Origin: Desmodesmus armatus | Taxonomy: Eukaryota; Chlorophyta; Chlorophyceae; Sphaeropleales; Scenedesmaceae | Length of the DNA stretch: 64,000 nucleotides | Assembly (NCBI GenBank): GCA_007449985.2 | Contig: VIIQ02000112.1 | Location: forward strand, 262,545-326,544 | Direction of reading: 5' to 3' | Shown here: positions 45,501 through 58,787 of the stretch, piece after piece | How the letters are laid out: every line of letters starts with the position of its first letter | Numbering within the stretch: position 1 is the first letter of the stretch | Program-made: the position numbers and the translations under genes | Notes under the pieces: generated by a model | What the model was told of the DNA's origin: nothing | Seen by the model: only the letters and a program-made list of their open reading frames with translations | The model's database searches: none

Positions 45501-47989
45501 CTGCAATCATCCCCCCCTACACACCCCACAACCATCACCACTACCCCGTGTGCCTTGCTCCCCCCCCCCTCTCACACAAAAACACCACCCAAACCCAAGC
45601 CTACTGGATTTTGCAGCCCCACCTGTAGAGTTGTGCGATGAGGTGCTGCTGCAATCATCCCCCCTACACACCCCACAACCATCACCACTACCCCGTGTGC
45701 CTTGCTCTCCCCCCCCCCCCTCTCACACAAAAACACCACCCAAACCCAAGCCTACTGGATTTTGCAGCCCCACCTGTAGAGTTGTGCGATGAGGTGCTGC
45801 TGCAATCATCCCCCCTACACACCCCACAACCATCACCACTACCCCGTGTGCCTTGCTCCCCCCCCCTCTCACACAAAAACACCACCCAAACCCAAGCCTA
45901 CTGGATTTTGCAGCCCCACCTGTAGAGTTGTGCGATGAGGTGCTGCTGCAGCCCCTGTTGGCTGTGTGCCTAGCTCACCCCCCCCCCCCCCACCACACAC
46001 ACACACAGGTACACGTTTGGATGTGTGCTGTCTATCTACACACACGAAAAGCCCCACCTGTAGAGTTGTGCGATGAGGTGCTGCTGCAGTCCCCGTTGGC
46101 TGTGGTGCACCAGGAAGCGCATCAGAGCCTTGGGCACTAGGTCAGCCAGGTTGCCACGAACAATGTCGAAATAGTTGGATACCAGCAGCCGAATCACCTC
46201 AACCTGTGCAGAAATGGTGGCAAGTGATAGTGTGTGGGTGTGTGGTGGTGGTGGTGGGGGGGGGCACAGAGCAGCTGTCAAGCGCATGATCCAACACTGT
46301 AGTGAGTGAAGTTGAAATTTTGGTCAGGGGTGATGTCATATACGAAGCCTTGGGCACTAGGTCAGCCAGGTTGTCGCGAACAATGTCGAAATAGTTGGAT
46401 ACCAGCAGACGAATCACCTCAACCTGTGCAGATATGGAGGCAAGTGATGGTGTGTGGGTGTGTGGTGTTGGTGGTGATGGGGGGGGGGGGCACAGAGCAG
46501 CTGTCAAGCGCATGATCCCACAACATAGTGAGTGAAGTTGAAATTTTGGTCAGGGGTGATGTCATATGCAAAGCCTTGGGCACTAGGTCAGCCAGGTTGT
46601 CGCGAACAGTGTCAAAGTAGTTGCTGACTAGCAGACAAATCACCTCAACCTGCGTGGAAAAAACGACAATAACAGTGTGTATTGTGGATGGGCCAGGTTG
46701 GTACACACACAACCAAGGCAGTCGGTCAACAAATCATGCCACACATCCCAAAACGCACCTGCACTTCCCATCTTCTTGTGTTGGCTTGGTTTCAGCTGTG
46801 TATCTGTGTGTCCCGTCAACCTCTATAAACCCTCACCCCCCTTGCGGTTGTTGCTCGCATCAGAACCCCTTCCTGCTTGGCTATATTGCCACTTCGACCC
46901 CCTACAAACCAGGCACCCTGGCCCTTCCTCACTGCCAGTCCTCAACCCCTAAACAAAAAACATTATATGTCCGGTTCAAAACACACCTGCACCTCTTCAT
47001 GTTCATTCCTTGGCTTTGTCTCCATCCTCATGTCCATGCCTCCCCCCTCACCCCCTTCCACCCTCTCCACCCCTTGTTCCTGCTGCTTGCCCCCCCCCCC
47101 ACACACACACAGATGTAACACACATGTTAACACACACACATACACCCTTCTGCTACCTTGCGCACTATGAACCCCCCACCCTCCCCACCCTCCCCCTTCC
47201 CAAAACCACAACCCAAAAGAACCTCCTTCCACAAACCCACCTGCACCTCTTCATGTTCGTTCCTAGGCTTTGTCTCCGCTGCCATCCTCATGTCCATGCC
47301 TCCCCCCTCACCCCCATCCACCCTATTGTCCCCACCGCTTGCATCAAGCCCCCCTGCTTTGCTACCTTCCCGCCTCAAACCCTTACACACCACCTGCACA
47401 ACCAGGTACCCTCACCACTCTTCACCCTTGATCCCTCAACCCTAAAACCCAAACCAGAGATATTGTCACGTCTCCCGGCTCAGAGACGCACCTGCACCTC
47501 TTCATGTTCATTCCTTGGCTTTGTCTCTGCCGCCATCCGCATGTCCATGCCTCCCCCCTCACCCCCCTCAACCCCCTTGTCCCTACTGCTGTCAAACTTG
47601 CCCAGCCAGCCAAACCAACTGCCGCCGCTGTGGCTGCCACTGCTGCTGGCGTCCGGCGGCTGGCGGCTGCTGCTGCTGCCGTGGCTTAGGCTGTAGCTGC
47701 TGCCGAATGCTGCGTTGCTGCTGCTGCTGCTGTCGTCGAACTCGATCATCAGCGGAGAGCGAAGGGGATTGCCGCCACGGCCACGCCTGTGCAAATACAG
47801 AAGTATGTGCAAAGGGCGGAGGGGAGGGGGCAACACATTGTGAGTGGGGTTGTGTAAAGGGGTGTGGGGATGGAGAGAGGGAAGATGGGGAGCAACCCAC
47901 GGCATGTCGGCGCCTGGCGGCTGCTGCTGCCGTGGCTGAGGCTGTAGCTGCTGCCAAACGTGGCTGAGGCTGTAGCTGCTGCCAAATGC

Positions 47990-48027
<38 letters not shown>

Positions 48028-48873
48028 CGTCGAATTCGATCATCAGCAGAGAGCGCAGGGGGTTGCCGCCACAGCCACGCCTGTGCAAAGAGAGAGGTAT
48101 GCGCAAAGGGGGTGGGGAGGGGGGAGGGCAAAACACTGTGATTGGGGTTGTGTGAAGGGTTATGGGAAGAGAGTGAGAGGATAATAAGGAGCGACCTAAG
48201 AATGTGCGGTTGGCAACTGCTGCTGCCGTGGCTGGGGCTGTAGGTGCTGCCGAATGCTGCAGTGCTGCTGCTGCTGCTGCTGTCGTCGAATTCGATCATC
48301 AGCAAAGAGGGGAGGGGGGAGGGTGCAGGGAGCACACACTCAACCCCCTCAACCCCCAAACCACATCCCGGCACTGCAACCCCACCCACCCATACAGTAG
48401 GCCGCTGCCCCCCCCCCCCCCCGCCCCCACTTGAGTGGCCCAAGTCTCCCCCCCCTCCAACCCCCACAACCCTCGTTCACCTTCCCTCCCAACAAGTCCA
48501 GCCACTCTCCCACTCACCCTACCAGCAGGGCGTTGCTGCCCGTCAGCACGCTGCTGCTGCCACTGCCACTGCTGCTGCTGCTGATGTGGCTGCTGCTGCG
48601 GCTGCTGGTGCGTGACAACCCCCCCCCCCCCCCAAAAAAAGAAACGTCACTCACCCTGCCAGCAGGTCATTGCTGCCGGCCAGCACATGGCTGCTGCTGC
48701 TGCTGCTGCTGGTGGTGTTGGTGCGTCCCTCCCCTCCCCCCCCCCCCCCGCAAACGTTTCAAGCACCCCTCTCAGCACGCTGCCGCTGTGTGTGTCATTT
48801 CCCACCACCACCACCCCTCCCCCCTTGGAAAACATCACTCACCCTGCCAGCAGGTCATTGCTGCCGGCTAGTA

Positions 48874-48930
<57 letters not shown>

Positions 48931-49413
48931 GTCACCCCCCCCCCCAAAAGCCTCACACACCCTGCCAGTAGGCTATTGATGCCTGCTAAATGCTGCTGCT
49001 GCAGCTAATGCTGCGTCGCCCCCCCCCCCCCACGCATACGCAACAATAAGCCCCACTCACCCTACCAGCAGGGCGTTGCTGCCCGTCAGCACGCTGCTGC
49101 TGCCACTGCTACTGCTGCTGCTGCTGATGTGGCTGCTGCTGCGGCTGCTGGTGCGTGACAACCCCCCCCCCCAAAAAAGAAACGTCACTCACCCTGCCAG
49201 CAGGTCATTGCTGCCGGCCAGCACATGGCTGCTGCTGCTGCTGCTGCTGGTGGTGTTGGTGCGTCCCTCCCCTCCCCCCCCCCCCCCCCGCAAACGTTTC
49301 AAGCACCCCTCTCAGCACGCTGCCGCTGTGTGTGTCATTTCCCACCACCACCACCCCTCCCCCCTTGGAAAACATCACTCACCCTGCCAGCAGGTCATTG
49401 CTGCCGGCTAGTA

Positions 49414-49458
<45 letters not shown>

Positions 49459-49756
49459 GTCACCCCCCCCCCAAAAGCCTCACACACCCTGCCAGTAGGC
49501 TATTGATGCCTGCTAAATGCTGCTGCTGCTGCTAATGCTGCGTCGCCCCCCCCCCCCCCACGCATACGCAACAATAAGCCCCACTCACCCTACCAGCAGG
49601 GCGTTGCTGCCCGTCAGCACGCTGCTGCTGCCACTGCCACTGCTGCTGCTGCTGATGTGGCTGCTGCTGCGGCTGCTGGTGCGTGACACCCCCCCCCCCC
49701 CAAAAAAGAAACGTCACTCACCCTGCCAGCAGGTCATTGCTGCCGGCCAGCACATG

Positions 49757-49787
<31 letters not shown>

Positions 49788-50531
49788 GTGTTGGTGCGTC
49801 CCTCCCCTCCCCCCCCCCCCCCCCCCGCAAACGTTTCAAGCACCCCTCTCAGCACGCTGCCGCTGTGTGTGTCATTTCCCACCACCACCACCCCTCCCCC
49901 CTTGGAAAACATCACTCACCCTGCCAGCAGGTCATTGCTGCCGGCTAGTACGCCGCTGCTGCTGCTGCTGCTGTGTCACCCCCCCCCCCAAAAGCCTCAC
50001 ACACCCTGCCAGTAGGCTATTGATGCCTGCTAAATGCTGCTGCTGCTGCTAATGCTGCGTCGCCCCCCCCCCCACGCATACGCAACAATAAGCCCCACTC
50101 ACCCTGCCAGCAGGTCGTTGCTGCCGGCCAGCACGTGGCTGCTGCTGCTGCTGCTGCTGTCACGCAGACCCTTCAGGCCCATGGCACCACCAGCAAGACC
50201 ACCACCACCTCCTGTGTAAGCAGGGGGCGAAGATGCAGCGCACACACAAGCACATCAGATTGACGTTCCATCAATACACCAGCCAAGAAGAGAGGGGGGG
50301 GGGTGAAGGGGGGGGGGGGCTTGATGTTGTCTGGTCTCAACAACATACACTGAACCCAATGCCACTAAGCATGTTGCATACACAGCTTCAGGCCCATGGC
50401 ACCACCAGCAAGGCCCGCACCACCTCCTGTGTAAGGGGGGTGGGGTGGGTGTGGGGTGGGGTGTGTGCAGGGGGGGGGGGGGGGGGGACACACAGTCAGT
50501 CCGAGATTGAACACCAACAGCACGTGCTTGA

Positions 50532-50564
<33 letters not shown>

Positions 50565-51606
50565 GCAAGGGAGAGGGGTAATGCTTCCAGCACACTATTT
50601 ACTGGGGACCCTTCAGGCCCATGGCACCACCAGCAAGGCCCGCACCACCTCCTGTGTAAGCAGGGGGCGAAGATGCAGCGCACACACAAGCACATCAGAT
50701 TGACGTTCCATCAATACACCAGCCAAGAAGAGAGGGGGGGGGGTGAAGGGGGGGGGGCTTGATGTCGTCTGGTCTCAACAACATACACTGAACCCAACGC
50801 CACTAAGCATGTTGCATACACAGCTTCAGGCCCATGGCACCACCAGCAAGGCCCGCACCACCTCCTGTGTAGGGGGGGTGGGGTGGGGTGGGGGTGGGGG
50901 TGTGTGTGCGGGGGGGGGGGGGGGGGGGCGGAGAACACACAGTCAGTCCGAGATTGAACACCAACAGCACGTGCTTGACAGCAGCAGGAGCAGCAACAGC
51001 AGCAGGCAAGGGAGAGGGGTAATGCTTCCAGCACACTATGTACCGGGGACCCTTCAGGCCCATGGCTCCACCAGCAAGGCCCACACCACCTCCTGTGTCA
51101 GCGAGGGGGAGGGGGCACACATGAGCACAGACAACAATTGACAGGCTCAGGCTGTCATGGGTAAGGCCGAGTGTGCCGCATACCTGCCCCCCCCCCGCGT
51201 ATGTTTGACTACTTGGGCATAACTGTCGGAGTCGTCAAACCCAAAGATACACTCTGAACCCCTATAACTTCAACCCTGAACACATCCTAGGTCAAATACG
51301 CAGCTTGCAGCGTACCTCCTCCACCCCCGCGTGTGTCAGGCACTCTGAACCCCTATAACTTCAACCCTGAACACATCCTAGGTCAAATACGCAGCTTGCA
51401 GCGTACCTCCTCCACCCCCGCGTGTGTCAGGGGTTCAAAATAGCCTGATACCCTGAACAAATTCTGACCCCAATACCCTAGCCCCTATTTTTCTAAACAA
51501 ACAGCTTGCTGCATACCTCCTCCACCCCCGCGTGTGTCAGGTGTAGGTGGTCCCCCTCCACCTGCTGCTGCCAGCATGGGGTTGGACTTCGCCTTGTGAA
51601 GGTCCT

Positions 51607-51664
<58 letters not shown>

Positions 51665-54600
51665 TTTAGACGCTTGTACTGTGATAGCAATCTGCTCTGG
51701 TGCACGTCTGGTCCCGATGCTGGTATTGCTTGAAGGTAACCAGCTGAGGCTAAGTGAATATTGTCAGCTGCAATCGCAAACAACCAACATCACTGGGAAC
51801 TAGTAGCCTTAGTAAGCACAGCGAGGAGCCAGCATATTTGTTTCGGACAAACACTCCCAAGCAACACGCACCGTTCGTCCGTCTGCTCCCTCTGCTGCTG
51901 CTGCCTTGCGCGCCTCACGTTGCTCCATAACAGCCTGAAGGGGGGGTGGGCGGAGGGGGGGGGGGGAAAGGGGGGGGGGGGGGGGAGGGAGGGAGGCAGA
52001 AGCGGGGGGGGGGGGGGGGGGGGAGGGAGTCAGTCAGTCAGTCAAAAAGTTGTTGAGAAAGGATGAGACAGGGCTGGGGCAAGAACACGAGTCCTGTTGT
52101 GCTGGTCGAATTGAGGGCAGCAACAGCATGCAGTCAGGTGGCGACACTACTGCTGCTGCTCCCTCTGCTGCTGCTGCTGCTGCTGCTGCCTTGCGCGCCT
52201 CACGCTGCTCCATATCAGCCTGGAAGTAGGGGGGGGGGGGGGAGGGGAATTGCACAACAGGGTAAGTGGGGCAAGGGGCAGGCATTTTTGATGTTGGTCT
52301 GGTGGTGGTGATGGTGTGTGGAAGGGATTGTGAGGGCGGCAGAGAGGGGTGCATGGTGTGGCGGTGTGTTGATTGCACAAGTTGTGGGTGGTGTGGTCAA
52401 TGCACAACTTGTGGGGGGTGTGGGGACGTCTTTTCGCGGCAGCCTATAAAAAGCGAGCAACAGCTTGTGGACATGAAAGTGGTGTGGTCTGTGTATGTGG
52501 GCCGGCTCCGGCCAGTGTAGAGCCCTGGCAAATGTGACTTGAAGTTACACGCAGTACACAGCCGATACAAGAACGCCACCAGTGGTCCAAAACAGGGCCC
52601 CAGGGGGGGGGGGGTGGTGACCATATGTGTAGGCATCAAATAGCTGGGCGGCACACACTGTTGATACATGCAGAAGTGTAGGCCATCACCCACCTTGACT
52701 GCACGTGTGCCCCCAATGAAGTCAGGGTGGTCTGTGTTGATGTACTCATGCCCGTATGTTGATGTGATAAGCCTTGCTGCATGTTGCACTCCAACATCCA
52801 TTCACATTGTCTCCAAGCACAGCCTACCCCCCCCCCACACACACACACATCACCACCACCACCACAAACATACATTCTTGACCCCACCCACCTTGACTGC
52901 GCGTGTCCCCCCAATGAAATCAGGGTGGTCTGTGTTGATGTACTCATGCTCACACGCAACCAACTCACGAATCATCTTCTCAGCAGGCTGGGCACCAGAC
53001 TGCAGCAGCAGCAGCAAAGAACTGCCGGCCTTCAAAGAGAGCAGGGTTCGCGATTGGCACCAGTGTTGCAGTGTGTTGAGGGGTTTGGGACTTTGGGGGA
53101 GGGGGGGGGGGTATCGGCAATAGAAAGCAGTTGAGCCCTCCCCTATTGGCCTTGATGTAGCTGCTACAGTATGAGTCACAAGCAGCAACTGAAGTTGTGG
53201 TATACATTTGAGATTTTGCCCAGCAACAGTGCCCCCCCCCCCAAAAAACCCCAACTGCACCCCCCCCCCCCCACGTCCAAGCGCAGAAGAACCACAGACG
53301 AACCACAGTGCCCCCCCCCTCCTGGATGTAGTCCAGCACTGCAGGCGCCGTTGCAGCGCCCGGAAGCGGCCCACCCCCTCAGCAACCTACTTCTGTCTCC
53401 CCATCCACAAGTTGTGACCCCACCGTCTCAAAGCCCCCCCCCCCAAAAAAAGACAGCCCCCCCCCCCTCCCCCCCAAAATAAGACAGCCCCCCCCCCCTC
53501 TCTTTCAACCACACACACACACACCTGGATGTAGTTCAGCACTGCTGATGCCAGGCGCCGCTGCAGCGCAGGGAACCTGCCCACCCCCTCCCCATCTGCT
53601 TCTGTCTGCCCATCCACACCAGTTGTCACCCCACCATCCCCCCCCCCCCCTGCATGTAGTCCAGCACCGCGGATGCCAGGCGCCGTTGCAGTGCGGGAAA
53701 GCGCTCCCCACCCCCCTCACCATCTGCATCTGTCTCCCCATTCACCCGACTTGTGACCCCACCGTCACAAAGCACCCCCCCCCTGACAGCCCCCCCCCCC
53801 CCCCCCCCCCCACACACACACAAAACACACAAACCTGAATGTAGTGCACTGCTGATGCCAGGCGCCGTTGCAGTGCAGGGAACTTGCCCGACCCTTTACC
53901 AACTTGCTTTTGCCCGCCACCCACCCACACAGATCCTGACCCCACCGTCTCAAAGCACACACCCCTCTCCCCCTGGTTCAACCAGTCAGTGACACCCCCC
54001 CCCTCCCCCCCCCCCCTCCAACACACCTGGATGTAGTCCAGCACTGCTGATGCCAGGCGCCGCTGCAGTGCGGGGAAGCGACCCAGGTCCCGGGGTGCAG
54101 CAGCCTCAGCTATCTTCAACAGTTCACCATGAACCAACTCCTGTGGGAGACATACAGACACCAAAATATGGGGTTGCTGGGTGGGGTGCGTGTGTGTGTT
54201 TTTGGGGGGGGTAAGGGACACCAAGCAGTGGTGTTGGTGGTGGTGTTGTTGTTGTTGGTGGTGCATCGCAACAACGAGCGCAAAACACCCATGCGGACAC
54301 GGAGGGTCCCCAATGAAGGGGGTGCAGCAGCCTCAGCTACCTTCAAGAGCTCACCATGAACCAATTCCTGTGGGGGCACAGGCAGACAACAGGAGAATGC
54401 GGTGTGTGCATGGTGGGGGCAGTGTTGGTGAGGGGGGGGGGGGGGTTGACTCAATGCAGTGCAGGTGGCGGTTGAATGGTGCACTCCTTTGCCAGAACCA
54501 GCGCAAACATTCAACCGGGAGGGGGCTCCCCATTAGGGGATGGGGGGGGGGGGATGGGGGTGCAGCAGCCTCAGCTATCTTCAACCATTGACAGCTCACC

Positions 54601-56404
54601 ATGAACCAACTCCTGGGGGGACGGACAGACACCAAAAGAGGAGACACCAAAAGAGGGTGGTGTGTGGGTGGGTGCTGTCGTGGTGTGTGGAGTGTATGGG
54701 GGGGGCACCAAGTGGTGGTGGTGGTGGTGGTGGTGTATCGCTTCGCCACAACAAGTGCAAACAATAAATACAATTCATACCAGCACGAAGGTGCTGCACA
54801 ATCAAGCAAGGGGAGGGGGTGCAGCAGCCTCAGCTATCTTCAACAGCTCACCATGAACCAACTCCGATAGGGGCAAAAAAGACAAGACCAATTGTTTTCT
54901 GGTTGCTTTGGTCTGTGGGCTTTTCTTCCAGTTCATGAGGTGGGGGAAGACGCTGAGCTGTGGCAGTAGAACCTACTGGTAAGCATTAAGCCTAAACCCT
55001 AAACCCTACAACCTAAACCCTAAACCCTAGGGTCTGCTAGGGTTTGCACCTGTACAACCCTTCATCTTGACCCAAACCTACACAGCGGCCTCCCAGAGAC
55101 ACCTTGCAGTTCTGTGCTGGCTCTGTTAGGCGGCCTATGGAGCTCAGCACAAGCAGCTTCAGAAAGGGATCAAGAAGCATGCTGAACCCCCACCAACCAC
55201 CCTCACGGATTAAAACACACCGACTGTCTGTGTCACATGTTCAGCACAACCACACATGCATTCATCTGATCCATTGTACAGCCACAGCCAAGAATTAACT
55301 ATATATGATAATATACTAATATATTGATATTATTATTATTTTATATCATTTTTTTAACAGCCATGTCCTCATCAACAAGCCCCCACCTTGCAGTTGAGTG
55401 CTGGCTCTGTGAGGCGCCCTATACTGCGCCGCACCAGCAGCTCAAACGGCTCCTGTGGGATTAACAGTGTGCCTGAAACAACAGCGCAACAGCAGCGGCA
55501 GCAGCAAGACAAAGTCGCTGATGCGTGCAAACTAGCTTAACATTCCACCACCGCCCCAATGGAAGGAGGGGGCAATGATAGCATAGAATGACAGTGCCCA
55601 GCATATGTGTCTGTCATGGTCCCCCCCCCCTCTAGCAGGCCCCCAAGCCCCCAAGCCCCCCCCCCCCAAACCCCCCGGAACGTCAGGTATGACTAACTCC
55701 ACCCAGCGAACCACACACCCACCTGCCACTCCGCTGCTGTTCTTGATGGCTGTGCGCAAATCATCGTCAGTCCTCTCCTTGAAGGAGACATCATCAACAC
55801 TGACTGACAGAAGACTGACAGTAGCCAGCTTTTACCTGTTTGGTGCCCTCCCCCCACCCCCACCCCCCTCCCACCCCTTCACCCTGTGCCCCACCTCCAC
55901 CTCCACACCTCCAACACAACCCCCACCCCACCATCCACCCACCCACCTGCCACTCCGCTGCTGTTCTTGATGGCTGTGCGCACATCATCATCCGTCAACT
56001 CCTTGAAAGGATCCAGCGACCGCAGCTGACGTGCAAACACCTCCTGCATGGGACAACATAGCACACATAGCACACATACATCATCTATCGATGGCCACGA
56101 CCTTGCGTAGGACACATGTACCACTAGCCAACTCCTTGATGGGAACCAGCGACCGCAGCTGACGCGCAAACACCTCATATGGGTATCAACAACCGCGCAA
56201 CCAGATAGTATCAAAGCCTGTGATCAAGTGTTCAGCAGGCCAGCACCCCCCCCCCCTTCACACATACGTCGAAGCTGTGTCGTATGCAAGCGACGCCCAT
56301 TAGTTAGGACAGCGGCAAACCCTCTCTGTGGTCTCCCCCCCCCCCCTCTCGCCCCCCGGTGCTGCCAAAACATCCACACCCACATGCCCAGACACACGCT
56401 GACC

Positions 56405-56465
<61 letters not shown>

Positions 56466-57103
56466 GACGCCCACATGCCCAGACACACACACTCCTGAAA
56501 GATATGTTGCATGCATGCACCCCCCTGAGTTCACTGAGTGGCAGGGTCTTCACTGCCTCCATGCAAAGTGAGACCCCCCCCCCCCCCCCCACCACGCTCC
56601 AGTCACAAAGGCACACACCTGGAAGATGTGTCGTATGCGTGCCCCTCCCATAAGTTCACTAAACGGCAGGTCCTCACTGTGTCCCCGGGCCCCTTCCCGC
56701 TGCACAAACACACACACACCCAAATATACTCCTGTGTCTACACAGGCACAAACACCTGGAAGATGTGGCGGATGCGTGCCCCGCCATATAGCTCACTCAA
56801 TGGCAAGTCCTCGCTGTTCCCAAACAAACCTTTCAGATACATCAACAAGCAGACCCACACACGGAAACACATGACGAACCCCTGCCCCCTTCCTTGAAAG
56901 CAGCCCCCCCCCCCCCCATCCTCGCACCTACCTGGAAGATGTGTCGTATGCGTGCCCCTCCCATTAGTTCACTGAGTGGCAGGTCCTCACTGTGTCCCTG
57001 CAGCAGCGCTCCAAAGCGCTCAGCATAGCCACACAGCAGCTGCAGCAGCGCAGCACCCCTACAGCAGCAGCAGCAGGAGGAGCAGCACAATGCAAGAAGC
57101 ACC

Positions 57104-57162
<59 letters not shown>

Positions 57163-58755
57163 GGTCTCATGTTAATTTAGCCTTATATGACCCAGTCAGC
57201 GTTGCACATCACCGTCAATATCAACGCCGCCGGTTTGTCATGCAACGCTGCACGCCATTGATGCAGTAGGTTTTGAGGTGTGACACCCGATCTGTGAACA
57301 ACAAACCACAAAGAAACAGTGTTTCCACTGTTACCCAGGCTCACCTAGCTCCCTCTGAGCCCATGTCCAGTGGTGGCCCATACCCTGCTAGCTCAGCGCT
57401 CTTGGCCTCAAGAGCCTCACTGATCTGACGGCGCAGGGTGGGAAGCATCAGACGAATGTGGTTGCCTGTGTTGGGGTTTTTTTGGGGGGGGGGGGAAGCC
57501 AAGTCAAAATGTGTGTCATGTGAGTGACATAAACAGACAAGCCTCAAGGGCCTCACTGATCTGACGGAGCAGAATGGGGAAGCATCGGATGTGGCTGCCT
57601 GTCACAAGGCAGAGGGGACAGCAAAGTCACAACGTGTGTGTTCGACAGGTTGCCCCTCGTCACCGACACTGCAGACAACAACAGCTCCCCACCCTGTCAG
57701 TACCATCTCCCCCCCCCCCCTCCGCCACCGCTTCTCCCCCCCCCCCCCCCCCCCAAAAAAAAACACACATGCAGTCCCCCCCCCCCCTTGCTCACCCAGT
57801 ATAACGTTGATGCGCTTGGCCAGGTTTCCAGTGCCACACTGATGGGGCACATCACTGTAGTCGGGGTGCGCAGCAAACCACTCACGCTCAGCACTGCAGG
57901 CAACAGCAAGGATGGCGGGGCGGCGGGCCGGGGGGGGGGGGGGGTGAAAGGGAGATGGCATGGTGTGGGGCGTGACAAGGAGCCAGTCTACAGGGGTGGG
58001 GCACGTCACTGTTGTCGGGTGCGCGGCAAACCACTCGCGCTCAGCACTGCAGGCGGAAGTAAGGTAAGGAGCAGGTACCAAGGGAACCAGCTGAACAGAT
58101 GGTTCCAGCCAGGGCAATCCTGGGCCTTTCACGGTTCAGGGTTGATCTGGTCCCCCAATTGAGGAGCGCTGCTGAAGCTCAGTAGGGTTGAAGCACCATT
58201 TTTGATATAATTTGTTTGCAGATTGTGACGCTGCAGTTCACAGTACGCTCAGATCTTCATCATTCGAGTGTGGGGGTGGGAGGGTCCGAAGAGGGGGGGG
58301 GTGTCCATGGTAAGGTTTGAGCGAGGAAGGGAAAGCGTGGCAAACCACACATGCTCAGCACTACAGGAAGCAGGCAGAGTGCAGTAAAGTTCACATATGG
58401 CAAGAGGCGGGGCACCCCACTGTACTCAGGGTGTGCAGCAAACCACTCATGGTCCGCATTGCGGACAAACAATACAGCAGAAGGACAGAATTCATGCGGC
58501 CGGGACTGCAAAACCGACGGGGAGGGGGGGGGGGGTGCAACTTCACAGTGTGTTTTGCAACGCCACAGTGTGTTTTTGCCAGGACAGCAGGTGTTTTTGA
58601 AACCACATTTACTCAGCATGCATTGATATGGGCAAGCGAGCGATGCCATGCACTTAATTTATCCGCGGGGAGGGGGGGGGGCAACAGTGAGTTGTTGGTG
58701 TGTGGATGTGGGTGTCGACAAAGGGAGTACTTGGATACATGCAAGCTGTGTGTTT

Positions 58756-58787
<32 letters not shown>

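Noticed and set aside
44461..45925. Series of ~95-residue open frames reading [19 protein letters not shown] and similar
   Set aside because: They are plus-strand translations of the 148-bp intronic array antisense to the dynamin gene. Frame openness comes from the repeat composition.
44430..46060. Regular repeat-spacer look suggestive of CRISPR
   Set aside because: The whole 148-bp unit is repeated with no unique spacers, it contains splice sites and exon sequence, and the genome is eukaryotic.
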